DNA of 64,000 nt from Chryseobacterium culicis (GCF_002979755.1 NZ_PCPP01000001.1:1768665-1832664), one strand, 5' to 3'. Shown: positions 9,189 to 16,589, counted from the first letter of the stretch. Notes: a model not told the origin generated them from the letters alone. Numbers and translations are program-made.

Positions 9189-10544
9189 ATGAGAAAATTT
9201 ATTTTTACCTGGAGGCATATCTGTCTCCTGATGTTCTTCTTATTTTTATCTTCATGCCAGAATAACCTGGATGATCCCCACGAGGATAAACCCAACCGTA
9301 CAGCCAGTATGAAAATAAGTGTAGATGATGCAAAAAAAGCTGCCATCAACTTTTTAAATCAGAAAACCAGCGATTCTTCTTCAAAAGGCCTTCCAATGTT
9401 CACTGAAAGTAATATTGACAACGTACAGACCATTGAAAATGACAACGAAATCCCTATCATGTATGCGATCAACCTTAAAGAGAATCAAGGATTTGTGATT
9501 ATGTCAGCTTCGCGGGTAGAACGCCCTATCCTTGCTTACAATAATGAAGGTCATTTTGATTTTGAGAATATTGAAGAATTTGGAGGAGTGGCAGACTGGG
9601 CTGTTACACGATACCTTACCATCAATGCACTTATTGAAAAAGGTGAAGCTCCCAATGAACAAATAACTCAGCAATGGGCAGCAGTGAACCCGTCCATCGA
9701 TCTGGGTTTTGTAGATCATAACGGAAATCCTATCCCATGGACACCACCTTCCATAACGGATCAATGGGATGAAACGAAAAGCTGGGGTCCTTATCTTACT
9801 ACAAAATGGACTCAAAGACTGACTGCCACCCCAGGATCGTCACTAATAGGTTATAATAATTTTGTCCGTTTTAATAATTGTACATCAGGAATTGCTCCTT
9901 CCGGATGTGTAGCCACGGCTATGGGACAGATCATGAGATATCACAAATGGCCGAATATTTACAATATTGCCAATATGCCTGCTTCTATTAATTCGGGTAA
10001 TTATACTTCAGCAGACGCCGTAAATATATCATATCTGATGCAGAATATTGGAAGTAAAGTAGCCATGACCTACAGCTGCTCAGGGTCAGGGGCACACTCT
10101 GATAATGCAAGAAATGCTTTTGTAAGCCAGTATCAATATTATACTACTCCTTTGGCTGCGCTTAATTTTAACCCATTGATGAATAATTTAAAAATAGCAA
10201 AACCCGTATATCTGGATGGATACCGCACCAGAGAAATTAAAACAAAACCTAAAAAGGTTGGAATATTTGGCTGGACCATCGGGCATACTACTTATTCTTA
10301 CAGTAACGGGCATGCATGGGTAGCTGATGGTTTCGAATCGATCAAAAGAACAACTGTTTATTCCAATGGCTATAGCAATTCTGCTGTTATTGCAGAACAT
10401 ATCCATATGAATTGGGGCTGGGGAGGAAGCTACAATGGATGGTATGACTATCAGAGCTGGGACGATGCCAATACAGGGCAGAATTTTCCTGTTGTTGATT
10501 ATATTTATAATCAGCATATGATCTATAATATTACTCCAAACTAA
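9189..10544 (+). CDS. Secreted C10-family (streptopain-like) cysteine peptidase, lipoprotein
   Basis: The 451-residue product has a lipoprotein signal with lipobox LSSC at 20-23. Residues 41-160 match the Spi/propeptide region of C10 peptidases (ISVDDAKKAAINFL ... NQGFVIMSASRVERPILAY). The mature enzyme carries the catalytic Cys240 in PSGCVATAMGQIMRYHKWP, the catalytic His375 in NGHAWVADGF, and the HMNWGWGG block near 410. In the family these enzymes cleave host or environmental proteins outside the cell and the propeptide keeps the zymogen inactive. It is a single gene ended by a hairpin shared with the convergent gene at 10644. Confidence 0.88.
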   Translation: MRKFIFTWRHICLLMFFLFLSSCQNNLDDPHEDKPNRTASMKISVDDAKKAAINFLNQKTSDSSSKGLPMFTESNIDNVQTIENDNEIPIMYAINLKENQGFVIMSASRVERPILAYNNEGHFDFENIEEFGGVADWAVTRYLTINALIEKGEAPNEQITQQWAAVNPSIDLGFVDHNGNPIPWTPPSITDQWDETKSWGPYLTTKWTQRLTATPGSSLIGYNNFVRFNNCTSGIAPSGCVATAMGQIMRYHKWPNIYNIANMPASINSGNYTSADAVNISYLMQNIGSKVAMTYSCSGSGAHSDNARNAFVSQYQYYTTPLAALNFNPLMNNLKIAKPVYLDGYRTREIKTKPKKVGIFGWTIGHTTYSYSNGHAWVADGFESIKRTTVYSNGYSNSAVIAEHIHMNWGWGGSYNGWYDYQSWDDANTGQNFPVVDYIYNQHMIYNITPN

Positions 10545-10589
10545 TGATATCTATTCTACAAATGTAATATAAGACCGGATTTCAATAAT

Positions 10590-10627
10590 AAAAAAGCAGC
10601 ATTATGTCCTAGAACATAATGCTGTTT
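10590..10627. terminator. Bidirectional terminator between convergent genes
   Basis: CAGCATTATGT (10597-10607) and ACATAATGCTG (10614-10624) form an 11-bp stem with a 6-base loop. It has an A-run on the left and TTTT on the right, so it can serve both the peptidase gene and the minus-strand gene. Confidence 0.8.
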
Positions 10628-10643
10628 TCTATGTATTATTTTA

Positions 10644-11687
10644 TTACAATGTTTCCATATTCAGCAATCTATCGTAGATTTTTGTCCGTTGTGGGATATA
10701 CTGTTCATATGATGTTTCTCTTTCTACCCAGTCTAAGGGCTGCAGATATCTCAGAATAATATCCATATCATCAGTATTAAAGCCTTCTGAGTAGTTGCTT
10801 TTTTCTTCTTTCAGAATAGGTCTGGGAGGCTGTTGATCTTTACGATAGGGAGATAAGTCGGATCCGGCATACTTTTTCTTTCTGGCATCGCCTTCATCAT
10901 CTATTTTTTTCATTTCTTTATTCAGATTTTTCATGGCTGGACTATCTGCCTTTTCATGAGCATTTTCGAGTTCGTTAATTTTTTGTTGAAAGGGTTCTTT
11001 TCTTTCCCGCATTTCTCTGTTTATTTCCTGGATTTGATATTGAATAAATTTACCTGATCTTGTAGGAGGCTCACCCAATAAAAGTCTTTCATATCCGGTG
11101 GCTTTACCTCCTTTTTCTGTTTCACCGTCTCCTCTATTAAACCAAATGGTCATTCTGCCCCCGCTTTCACTTCCTTTTTCTTCCATATACCGAACCGTGT
11201 ATCCTAACATCGCCATCATTTCCAGGTTACCGCTTCTGAATCCCAGATGTTTTACATTTTGAAAATGTCTCTGAAAATAATCATACAACTTAAACTGGCC
11301 TAAACGGGTGTTTCCTCCCCATGCTTTCAGTTCAGAAGAGTTTCCTTTCCAAAATTCTGTAATATTGAATACTTTTTGGGGGCCATAATATCTATTAATC
11401 TCCTCTGCTGTTTCATCGTATTTCTTTGCTCTTTCTTTTATGTATCCCTTATCTCCGGTAATAATGATGGCATCATACATATCTGCCACTCTATGCACAA
11501 TCTGCTTGATTCCCCAATAGCTGGTATCATGTTCTATGTGAATATCGCCTCCTTTTCCGCTGAAACGGGACCATAAAATCAGTAAATTTTTCCCACTTGT
11601 GGGGATCCCCTGTGTTTTCAGCCATATTTCTATCGCATTATCCTGGCTTGCGTTGATGTCCCAAACATTTCTCAGATTATTTCTCAT
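10644..11687 (-). CDS. Hypothetical protein, C-terminal part of an open frame split by an in-frame amber stop
   Basis: The 347-residue frame from the ATG at 11687 is in the same phase as the 126-residue frame ending at 11715; only the TAG and nine sense codons lie between. It is therefore probably the larger piece of one protein of about 483 residues. It opens with alternating hydrophobic strands (NLLILWSRFSGKGGDIHIEHDT, YDAIIITGDKGYI), as in a Rossmann or GT-B type fold. It continues with WGGNTRLGQFKLYDYFQRHFQNVKHLGFRSGNLEMMAML and ends with a charged, Lys/Glu-rich stretch (about 215-300). I do not recognise the family. A sugar-transferase-like fold is only a guess from strand pattern. If the stop is a mutation this is a pseudogene; if internal initiation occurs both pieces could be made. 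Confidence 0.6.
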   Translation of the reverse strand: MRNNLRNVWDINASQDNAIEIWLKTQGIPTSGKNLLILWSRFSGKGGDIHIEHDTSYWGIKQIVHRVADMYDAIIITGDKGYIKERAKKYDETAEEINRYYGPQKVFNITEFWKGNSSELKAWGGNTRLGQFKLYDYFQRHFQNVKHLGFRSGNLEMMAMLGYTVRYMEEKGSESGGRMTIWFNRGDGETEKGGKATGYERLLLGEPPTRSGKFIQYQIQEINREMRERKEPFQQKINELENAHEKADSPAMKNLNKEMKKIDDEGDARKKKYAGSDLSPYRKDQQPPRPILKEEKSNYSEGFNTDDMDIILRYLQPLDWVERETSYEQYIPQRTKIYDRLLNMETL

Positions 11688-11714
11688 CTCATCAGAAAAG
11701 TTTTGCGCAATATA

Positions 11715-12095
11715 CTAGGTTCCTTCCCCTACAGGTTTATAGTAGTTTCTGATTATTTCTCCTTTTGAAATATTAGGATAATGTATTAAAAGGTTTATTA
11801 CTTCTTTTTTCAGCTCACTTGCCAACCCGGGACTTCTCACTTCCGGAACTCTATGAGTATGTATCCTGTCTTCACTTATTCCGGAATTCCTGTAGAATTC
11901 TCTGATCGATTTACTGTTATCATACGGATCATTTACATTCTCAAATTCATCCATTGTTGTAGATAGCAATACGTGGTATCTTTCATCATTAATCAATGTT
12001 GCAGCAATGGCAAACATATCTCCGGTGGCATATCCCGGCTGTACTATTATAAAGGGAGGTCTCACTTCCGGTTCTTCGTTGTTCTGATTATTCAT
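11715..12095 (-). CDS. Hypothetical protein, N-terminal part of the frame split by an in-frame amber stop
   Basis: This 126-residue frame has an N-terminal strand and turn, PPFIIVQPGYATGDMFAIAATL, reminiscent of a nucleotide- or sugar-binding Rossmann start. It then has YHVLLSTTMDEFENVNDPYD and a helix LASELKKEVINLLIHYP. It stops at TAG (11715-11717). The same frame continues without any other stop through the ATG at 11687, so the piece most likely belongs to the same protein as the downstream frame. No named domain is recognised. It is divergent from the reb genes, with a 567-bp spacer between them. Confidence 0.55.
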   Translation of the reverse strand: MNNQNNEEPEVRPPFIIVQPGYATGDMFAIAATLINDERYHVLLSTTMDEFENVNDPYDNSKSIREFYRNSGISEDRIHTHRVPEVRSPGLASELKKEVINLLIHYPNISKGEIIRNYYKPVGEGT

Positions 12096-12662
12096 ATTAT
12101 GATTTTAAATGTTAGAATAGGTTATCAGACAAATTTCAAAGTAAACCTGCCGTCGTTATAGAGGGGATCTACCCATTTTCAAAAACTAAGGGTTTACCCG
12201 TATTCACAGGTGATGTATTTATGTATTCATATGTATTTTATGAAGCAGATAGGAAGTTGGAAGCTGGGAGAGGGAAGTTCATGAACGCAATTGAAGAGTG
12301 TCCTCTTTTTTATTCAACTTTATAAAATTTCATTGATCAATAAACACTTAAAGAAGTAATTGACCGGATAGTAACTTCCAGCTTCTGGCTTTTAAGATAG
12401 ATTATTTCTGTTTTTACTATTCCTTAAATACAATCCATTTTAAAAAAATTTCACTCATAGGAGAATTCCCCTATTTTTTAAAATTCCGTTTTTTCCCTTA
12501 ATGAAGATTTATTCAGTTTGATGAAATTTGTATCAGACAAAAGAGATCAACAATCTCATAGTGAATACTTAACCGGAAAATAAAAAAGGTTGAGTTGAAA
12601 GAAAAGTCTTTGAAAAAAGATACTTGAACATAAAAACAATAGTAACCCAATAAACCCAGAAT
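12096..12662. promoter_or_regulatory. Spacer between the split hypothetical gene and the first reb gene
   Basis: No gene is visible. The spacer holds a short inverted pattern around GGGTTTACCC (12190-12199) preceded by CTACCCATT (12170-12178). It also holds the heptamer arrays described separately and an imperfect 18-bp palindrome ATAGGAGAATTCCCCTAT at 12458-12475, two mismatches from perfect. These are candidate operators for the divergent promoters; no binding protein can be assigned. Confidence 0.35.
12249..12393. repeat. Inverted pair of degenerate heptamer arrays
   Basis: Four 7-base units (ATAGGAA, GTTGGAA, GCTGGGA, GAGGGAA) run from 12249 to 12276. At 12373-12393 an array of opposite sense (AACTTCC, AGCTTCT, GGCTTTT) follows. 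The arms are partly complementary and about 100 bases apart. Confidence 0.6.
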
Positions 12663-12878
12663 ATGGCAGATACAGTAAACACCCAGACTACAGATGCAGT
12701 AACACAGACGAATGTTACGGTACTTGGTGAGTCTCCCGCACAGGCTATGAGTATGCTTTACCAGATGGCCACCCATGCCAGTGGAATTTCCATTCAGAAT
12801 TCTGTAACGAATCAGCAGAACTTGAACCAGCTCAACCCAGCGATTGTTGCAGATGCCATTAAAATTTTAAAAGGATAA
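12663..12878 (+). CDS. RebB-family R-body protein, short form
   Basis: The 71-residue protein shows the RebB signature: TTDAVTQTNVTVLGESPAQA at 8-27, then a helix LYQMATHASGISIQNSV with NQQNLNQ, and a C-terminal VADAIKILK. In Caedibacter and other bacteria Reb proteins polymerise into R-bodies, coiled ribbons that extend like springs, for example when pH changes. This copy is about 14 residues shorter than the five tandem copies at 15591-17193, lacking the QAATTQG segment. It heads a run of closely spaced genes (17 bases to the next), so it is probably the first gene of an operon. Confidence 0.88.
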   Translation: MADTVNTQTTDAVTQTNVTVLGESPAQAMSMLYQMATHASGISIQNSVTNQQNLNQLNPAIVADAIKILKG

Positions 12879-12895
12879 TCTAAAACCTTACAATC

Positions 12896-13411
12896 ATGAG
12901 TGAACACAACAGTGAAACCCAACAATCCCAGGCAGCAAATGCTACCACTCCGGCGGAGAAAGCTGTAGTATTTGTGAACAGTGAGGTATTGGCTCCCCCT
13001 AAGGCTTCTCCAATGACCGGAGTAACGAAAGTAATGATTGAACAGTCTACAGGAATGATGGTTCAGGATTTACAGTCTTTTTTAAAAGGATTCGAACAGG
13101 TAGGTTTGATTGCATTAAGCAGGCTAGCTAATAATTTACTGACGTATGGAACCACTTTCGGGCCTGCTCCCGGAAGTAAAGAAACCTCTGTTCAGATGGC
13201 CGAGAATCTTCAGGGCCAGGATGCAGGAAAAGGCAATGAAATGATGAAGGACTTATTCAAAATGGTAAGTGAGTATGCTGAAGTAAAGGCTAAAATTTCC
13301 AATACTATTTATAATGTGAATACTCTTCCAGTCTCAGAAGCACTTCCTTCTCCCCCATCTTATACGGAAGTTTCCCCTGAGATTGAAGATTCTGAAAAAA
13401 AAAACGAGTAG
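12896..13411 (+). CDS. Reb-locus accessory protein, possibly frameshifted into the next gene
   Basis: The 171-residue product has a polar Gln/Ala-rich N-terminus (1-40) and a helical core from about 45 to 140. The core runs MIEQSTGMMVQDLQSFLKGF, EQVGLIALSRLANNLLTYG, then KDLFKMVSEYAEVKAKISNTI, with a Pro/Glu-rich tail. The core looks like the amphipathic assembly helices of Reb-type proteins, but I cannot place it in a named family. The frame ends right after a run of ten A (13395-13404). Stepping back one base there would carry translation through 15 sense codons into the 62-codon frame at 13450, giving about 247 residues. The position between rebB copies suggests a structural or assembly role. 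Confidence 0.7.
   Translation: MSEHNSETQQSQAANATTPAEKAVVFVNSEVLAPPKASPMTGVTKVMIEQSTGMMVQDLQSFLKGFEQVGLIALSRLANNLLTYGTTFGPAPGSKETSVQMAENLQGQDAGKGNEMMKDLFKMVSEYAEVKAKISNTIYNVNTLPVSEALPSPPSYTEVSPEIEDSEKKNE
13395..13404 (+). other. A10 homopolymer at the gene end: candidate slippage site
   Basis: Ten A residues precede CGAGTAG. In the zero frame the gene ends five bases later. In the -1 frame (or with an eleventh A in the transcript) the reading continues CGA GTA GAT and remains open to the stop at 13636-13638. A9 or longer runs are known sites of RNA polymerase slippage. Confidence 0.5.
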
Positions 13412-13449
13412 ATCCGGTTTCGGAAGAAGTCTCATCAGAAAAGGAAGGT

Positions 13450-13638
13450 ATGAGAAAAAGCTTTATCACGGCTGATCATGGGGGAAAATTAGTATTAAAG
13501 TCAGTAAAACTGACGCAGCCACTTGTAAAACCAGAGATTAAAGAAGCAGTAATTCCTTCAGTAGAGCCTGAAGATAAGTCAAAGAAAAAAACAATCATCA
13601 ACCAAATCATTGAAAAAATTAAAATAAATAAGAGATGA
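13450..13638 (+). CDS. Small basic Reb-locus protein, or the C-terminal tail of the preceding gene
   Basis: From the ATG at 13450 the product is 62 residues: MRKSFITADHGGKLVLKSVK, a Pro/Glu linker, then a Lys-rich end (KSKKKTIINQIIEKIKINKR). The same frame is open back to the A10 run at 13395-13404, adding 15 codons, so it may be expressed as the tail of the 12896 gene. The stop overlaps the next start (ATGA, 13635-13638), which suggests coupled translation. No family is recognised. A basic tail could bind nucleic acid or acidic partners, which is speculation. Confidence 0.5.
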   Translation: MRKSFITADHGGKLVLKSVKLTQPLVKPEIKEAVIPSVEPEDKSKKKTIINQIIEKIKINKR

Positions 13639-14462
13639 ATTATTCCTCAGTAACTAAACCCGCAAAAATTTTAAATCTAGAAAGTTTAAACGATTTAAAT
13701 GAACGACTTTACCTGGTCAAAGACCATGATAATGATTATTTTGACACCAAAAGTGCCGATGCCAAAAGGACAGAAAACAATGCAGAGCGTTTTGTATTTA
13801 ATCTTCAAACATCCAATATTAATATACAACCCTCTGTAAGACTGGTCAACTGCCTCAACAGAAATAGTAAAAGATACAATCAGTTTCAGTGTTTTGTGGT
13901 GGAACCTATAGATAAATCAACGGGAATTGCCGTGATCATGGTCAAACTAGATGATCCAAAGGTGTTTTATTGTAATGTCAGAATTATGCCTCTTACTACC
14001 TTAAGTGACATTGCTGTTCCTGATTATGATTCAAAACTTCTAACGGTTAATCTTGAAAAATCAAAATGCATCCTTAAAGCAGATATTACAATCACTCCAT
14101 CCGATACAGGTGAAGCACAATATTCAGTACATGATGTAGATGTGGCTGCTATTTCTGACCTGGCTACTCAGGAGGAAATAATAGACTTAAAAAGGGAACT
14201 GGAATTTCAGGCCTCCAAGCTGATTGCTCATTATTTCCAGGAAATCCTGAGTATTGTTGTGAACGAAACGCCTCCACCTGCTAAATCTCTTATCATTCCG
14301 GATGATTATATCCTTACACTTCCTCCCCACCAGTTGAAAGAAATGTTGTCTGCCAGTGCTATTTCAGCATGTGTAGCCTTGGAAATTACAGGATATAATG
14401 TGATCAAAGAAATCAACCGTGACTGGAAGGCTGCGTCTGCATTTATTAATTATCTGCTGTAA
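13635..14462 (+). CDS. Reb-locus protein of unknown function
   Basis: This 275-residue protein has no signal peptide or membrane helix. Residues 1-165 are beta-rich (ERFVFNLQTSNINIQPSVRLV, FQCFVVEPIDKSTGIAVIMVKL, KCILKADITITPS). Residues 175-275 are helical: LATQEEIIDLKRELEFQASKLIAHYFQEIL, then LTLPPHQLKEMLSASAISACVALEITGYNVIKEINRDWKAA. The final helix pair resembles the Ala/Ser-rich helices of Reb proteins only in composition. It overlaps the preceding small frame by four bases and is followed 29 bases later by another locus gene. I do not recognise a family. A dedicated assembly or cargo protein of the R-body system is a reasonable hypothesis. Confidence 0.7.
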   Translation: MNYSSVTKPAKILNLESLNDLNERLYLVKDHDNDYFDTKSADAKRTENNAERFVFNLQTSNINIQPSVRLVNCLNRNSKRYNQFQCFVVEPIDKSTGIAVIMVKLDDPKVFYCNVRIMPLTTLSDIAVPDYDSKLLTVNLEKSKCILKADITITPSDTGEAQYSVHDVDVAAISDLATQEEIIDLKRELEFQASKLIAHYFQEILSIVVNETPPPAKSLIIPDDYILTLPPHQLKEMLSASAISACVALEITGYNVIKEINRDWKAASAFINYLL

Positions 14463-14491
14463 TAATTTTTACAACATTTAAAGCAATATGT

Positions 14492-14875
14492 ATGCGCAGA
14501 AGAACCAGAAAGAAAGCTCCCGCTTATAAACCTCCGATCCCTGTATCAGAACCTGAAGTTGTGGAAAAAGAAATCATGCCTTTTGTTTTAAGACATGAAG
14601 AAGAAATCATCAATTATATCAAGGATAAAGCCATCAAAGAGACGATGAAGTCACTTGCACCTCTGCTGGAAAAGCTGGAAGAAGCCGTTAAACAACAGGA
14701 ATCTGCCCAGGTTCAGGCTGTCATACCAGAGCCACCGGATACTCCTGTGATGAATTATGAAGAACAGCTAAAAAAGCTTCAGGAAGCCTCTACAGCAAAG
14801 GTAAAAGAAAAAGAACTCAAAATAATGGACCGGATGAATAAACTGAATGCCAGATTTGGAAACATCCGACCATAG
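14492..14875 (+). CDS. Reb-locus charged helical protein of unknown function
   Basis: The 127-residue product starts very basic (MRRRTRKKAPAYKPP) and is Pro-rich to residue 25. It then becomes a long charged helix (EEEIINYIKDKAIKETMKSLAPLLEKLEEAVKQQ) followed by a second helix (YEEQLKKLQEASTAKVKEKELKIMDRMNKLNARF), both with coiled-coil heptads. No catalytic motif is seen. Tight spacing on both sides (29 and 23 bases) puts it in the reb operon. A scaffold-like role is an inference from shape only. Confidence 0.65.
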   Translation: MRRRTRKKAPAYKPPIPVSEPEVVEKEIMPFVLRHEEEIINYIKDKAIKETMKSLAPLLEKLEEAVKQQESAQVQAVIPEPPDTPVMNYEEQLKKLQEASTAKVKEKELKIMDRMNKLNARFGNIRP

Positions 14876-14898
14876 AACCACCAAAATCCACTATTATT

Positions 14899-15126
14899 AT
14901 GAACGAAATCGATGCAATGATTACAGGAATGTCTACCGCTGTACCTCAGGCGATCACCACGCAGGTAAGTGCACATTCTACGGGAGCAATGCAGATCAAT
15001 TCTGCCTTGAACCAGCAGCGAAATAATATGACTGCCATGAGCAATTATGTCATGGGCTTAAAAAAAATGAGTCCAAAGAATATGAAAATAAAGGAACTGG
15101 AGACCATTAGAAAAGAACGTTTCTAA
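14899..15126 (+). CDS. Divergent RebB-like protein
   Basis: The 75-residue product aligns with the centre of the RebB copies. Its QVSAHSTGAMQINSALNQQR corresponds to QSAAHSTGIMFENAVNAQNQQ in the tandem copies. The N-terminal TDAVTQ motif is replaced by a short MNEIDAMITGMSTAVPQA stretch. The C-terminus is basic (KKMSPKNMKIKELETIRKERF) instead of ADAVSIAKIL. It may be a capping or nucleating variant of the ribbon subunit, which is an inference. It is the last gene of the first reb block. Confidence 0.7.
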   Translation: MNEIDAMITGMSTAVPQAITTQVSAHSTGAMQINSALNQQRNNMTAMSNYVMGLKKMSPKNMKIKELETIRKERF

Positions 15127-15590
15127 TTTCAGTTTTATTACTACAGATGCGGTCTGTTTCCTGCAAAGATGAAAGCTGGTGCCCTCAATATATACAATCA
15201 GGTCAACATTTATCCTGCACCGCCTTTCAGATGCTGCCCATGTACAAAACAATCATTCAGAATCCATCTTTAGCCCAAAGGAATCCAGCATTGTCAGCAT
15301 ACCCGCAGTAGAAATTTATTTTTAAGACAGATATTAAAAATAAAGACCGCATCCTTTTATCAGAAAAAATAGGCTTTAAACTCGCGCAGATTTTACAGAG
15401 AGGGTTTCAATCATTGTATTCAGAGCCACCCTTCAGATTTAAATATTCATAACTATCACCTGTCTATATCAATGTCTTTGAAATGTATTCATCTGAAGAT
15501 CTGTGGTGAGTTTAAAAACTCAAATAGTAAACTAGTTTACCTCAAATAATTATTAACCGAGATCAGATCTCAACAAAAACAATTACAATT
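15127..15590. promoter_or_regulatory. 464-bp spacer before the tandem rebB array, with a possible decayed rebB
   Basis: No intact gene is visible. Near 15138-15154 the sequence reads as ITTDAV, and near 15169-15202 as MKAGALNIYNQ, which recalls MALANVYQ of RebB. Near 15231 another frame reads SDAAHVQNN, recalling SAAHSTG. The order matches RebB but frames differ, so a decayed copy is possible. The 10-mer GATGCGGTCT (15146-15155) recurs inverted at 15344-15353. The 3' part should hold the promoter of the tandem array. Confidence 0.3.
15527..15540. promoter_or_regulatory. Perfect 14-bp palindrome upstream of the tandem rebB array
   Basis: GTAAACTAGTTTAC reads the same on both strands and ends 50 bases before the ATG of the first tandem rebB. 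Its size and place fit an operator for a dimeric regulator such as the neighbouring LuxR-type response regulator, but no second copy was found to support that. Confidence 0.35.
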
Positions 15591-15848
15591 ATGCCAGTTA
15601 ATGAACAAATCACAGACGCAGTAACGCAATCTAACGTGAAAGTAGTAGGAGAATCTCCTGCAATGGCTTTAGCCAACGTGTACCAATCTGCTGCACATTC
15701 TACAGGAATTATGTTTGAAAATGCAGTAAACGCACAAAACCAACAGAATATTTTAGGTCAGGCAGCTACTACTCAGGGTATTCTGCAGATCTATAGCCTG
15801 GACACGGTAGCAGATGCAGTTTCTATTGCAAAGATTCTTAAGCCGTAG
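15591..15848 (+). CDS. RebB-family R-body protein, tandem copy 1
   Basis: The 85-residue protein has all RebB blocks: ITDAVTQSNVKVVGESPA at 6-23, MALANVYQSAAHSTGIMFEN at 24-43, NAQNQQN, the QAATTQGI segment, and DAVSIAKIL at the C-terminus. Such subunits polymerise into the R-body ribbon. This copy has GESPA where copies 2-5 have AESPA. It shares ILGQAATTQGILQIYSLDT with copy 5, while copies 2-4 have IVTQAATTQGI there. The gene starts a new transcription block after a 464-bp spacer and is followed by two hairpins. Confidence 0.92.
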   Translation: MPVNEQITDAVTQSNVKVVGESPAMALANVYQSAAHSTGIMFENAVNAQNQQNILGQAATTQGILQIYSLDTVADAVSIAKILKP

Positions 15849-15852
15849 TTTT

Positions 15853-15904
15853 TAACTTTTTCGAAAAAAGTTATTATCCCAGCCGGAAAATCCGGTCGTT
15901 TTTT
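15853..15904 (+). terminator. Two hairpins in the spacer after tandem rebB copy 1
   Basis: The first is AACTTTTTCGAAAAAAGTT at 15854-15872. The second is CCGGA-AAA-TCCGG at 15883-15895, followed by TCG and six T. The second is the hairpin conserved in all the rebB spacers. With the T-tract it should act as a partial terminator or 3'-end stabiliser. Confidence 0.6.
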
Positions 15905-15926
15905 AACCTAATAAACTATAATCATT

Positions 15927-16184
15927 ATGCCAGTTAATGAACAAATCACAGATGCAGTAACGCAGTCGAACGTAAAGGTAGTAGCAGAATCTCCTGCAAT
16001 GGCTTTAGCCAACGTATACCAATCTGCTGCGCACTCTACAGGAATCATGTTTGAAAATGCGATGACCGCTCAAAACCAGCATAACATCGTAACGCAGGCA
16101 GCTACTACGCAGGGGATCTCTCAGATCTATACCAAGGATACGATAGCTGATGCCATTTCTATTGCTAAAATTCTTAAACCTTAA
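15927..16184 (+). CDS. RebB-family R-body protein, tandem copy 2
   Basis: The 85-residue product has the same length as copy 1 and is nearly identical through residue 45 (AESPA instead of GESPA). It differs most in the second half: MTAQNQHNIVTQAATTQGISQIYTKDT and IADAISIAKILKP. It is the most divergent of the five tandem copies there, with Lys and Thr replacing Ser and Leu in the YSLDT segment. The start lies directly after the conserved leader AAACTATAATCATT. It should encode a ribbon subunit of the same type. Confidence 0.92.
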   Translation: MPVNEQITDAVTQSNVKVVAESPAMALANVYQSAAHSTGIMFENAMTAQNQHNIVTQAATTQGISQIYTKDTIADAISIAKILKP

Positions 16185-16202
16185 TTAAAACAATTCTATA
16201 AA

Positions 16203-16223
16203 GCCGGAACAGCCGGTTATTTT
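16203..16223 (+). terminator. Weak hairpin in the spacer after tandem rebB copy 2
   Basis: AGCCGGAACAGCCGGTTATTTT keeps the CCGG core of the other spacers, but the stem is interrupted and short. Readthrough here should be higher than at the spacer after copy 3. Confidence 0.4.
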
Positions 16224-16246
16224 AACCCCAATAAACAATAATCATT

Positions 16247-16504
16247 ATGCCAGTAAACGAAAAAATCACAGACGCAGTAACACAATCAAACGTAAAAGTA
16301 GTAGCAGAATCTCCAGCAATGGCTTTGGCCAACGTATATCAATCTGCTGCACATTCTACAGGAATCATGTTTGAAAATGCAGTAAATACCCAAAACCAAC
16401 AAAATATTGTTACCCAGGCAGCTACTACGCAGGGAATCACTCAGATCTACAGCCTGGATACGATAGCAGATGCGGTTTCAATGGCTAAAATCCTTAATCC
16501 GTAA
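16247..16504 (+). CDS. RebB-family R-body protein, tandem copy 3
   Basis: The 85-residue product differs from its neighbours by few changes: EKITDAV in place of EQITDAV, NTQNQQNIVTQAATTQGITQ, and VSMAKILNP at the end. It keeps the central SAAHSTGIMFENAV helix unchanged, which appears to be the invariant core of this set. It is preceded by the AAACAATAATCATT leader and followed by the strongest of the spacer hairpins. Confidence 0.92.
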   Translation: MPVNEKITDAVTQSNVKVVAESPAMALANVYQSAAHSTGIMFENAVNTQNQQNIVTQAATTQGITQIYSLDTIADAVSMAKILNP

Positions 16505-16541
16505 TCCATTTTTGCGAACAGCTTACATTTCATGATCCGAA

Positions 16542-16565
16542 CAACCGGAAAATCCGGTTGTTTTT
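16542..16565 (+). terminator. Strong hairpin in the spacer after tandem rebB copy 3
   Basis: CAACCGGA-AAA-TCCGGTTG is a perfect 8-bp stem followed by TTTTT, a textbook intrinsic terminator shape. It lies inside the array rather than at its end, so it may set the ratio of upstream to downstream transcripts. Confidence 0.65.
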
Positions 16566-16589
16566 AACCTCAACTAAACAATAATCATT

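Noticed and set aside
11715..11717. Programmed readthrough of the TAG by pyrrolysine or selenocysteine
   Set aside because: Selenocysteine uses TGA, and no pyrrolysine genes were seen in the window; a mutation or sequence error is simpler.
12170..12199. CTACCC...GGGTTTACCC as a confirmed LuxR-type binding site
   Set aside because: Only one such place was found and the half-sites are not symmetric; kept only as a weak candidate in the spacer entry.
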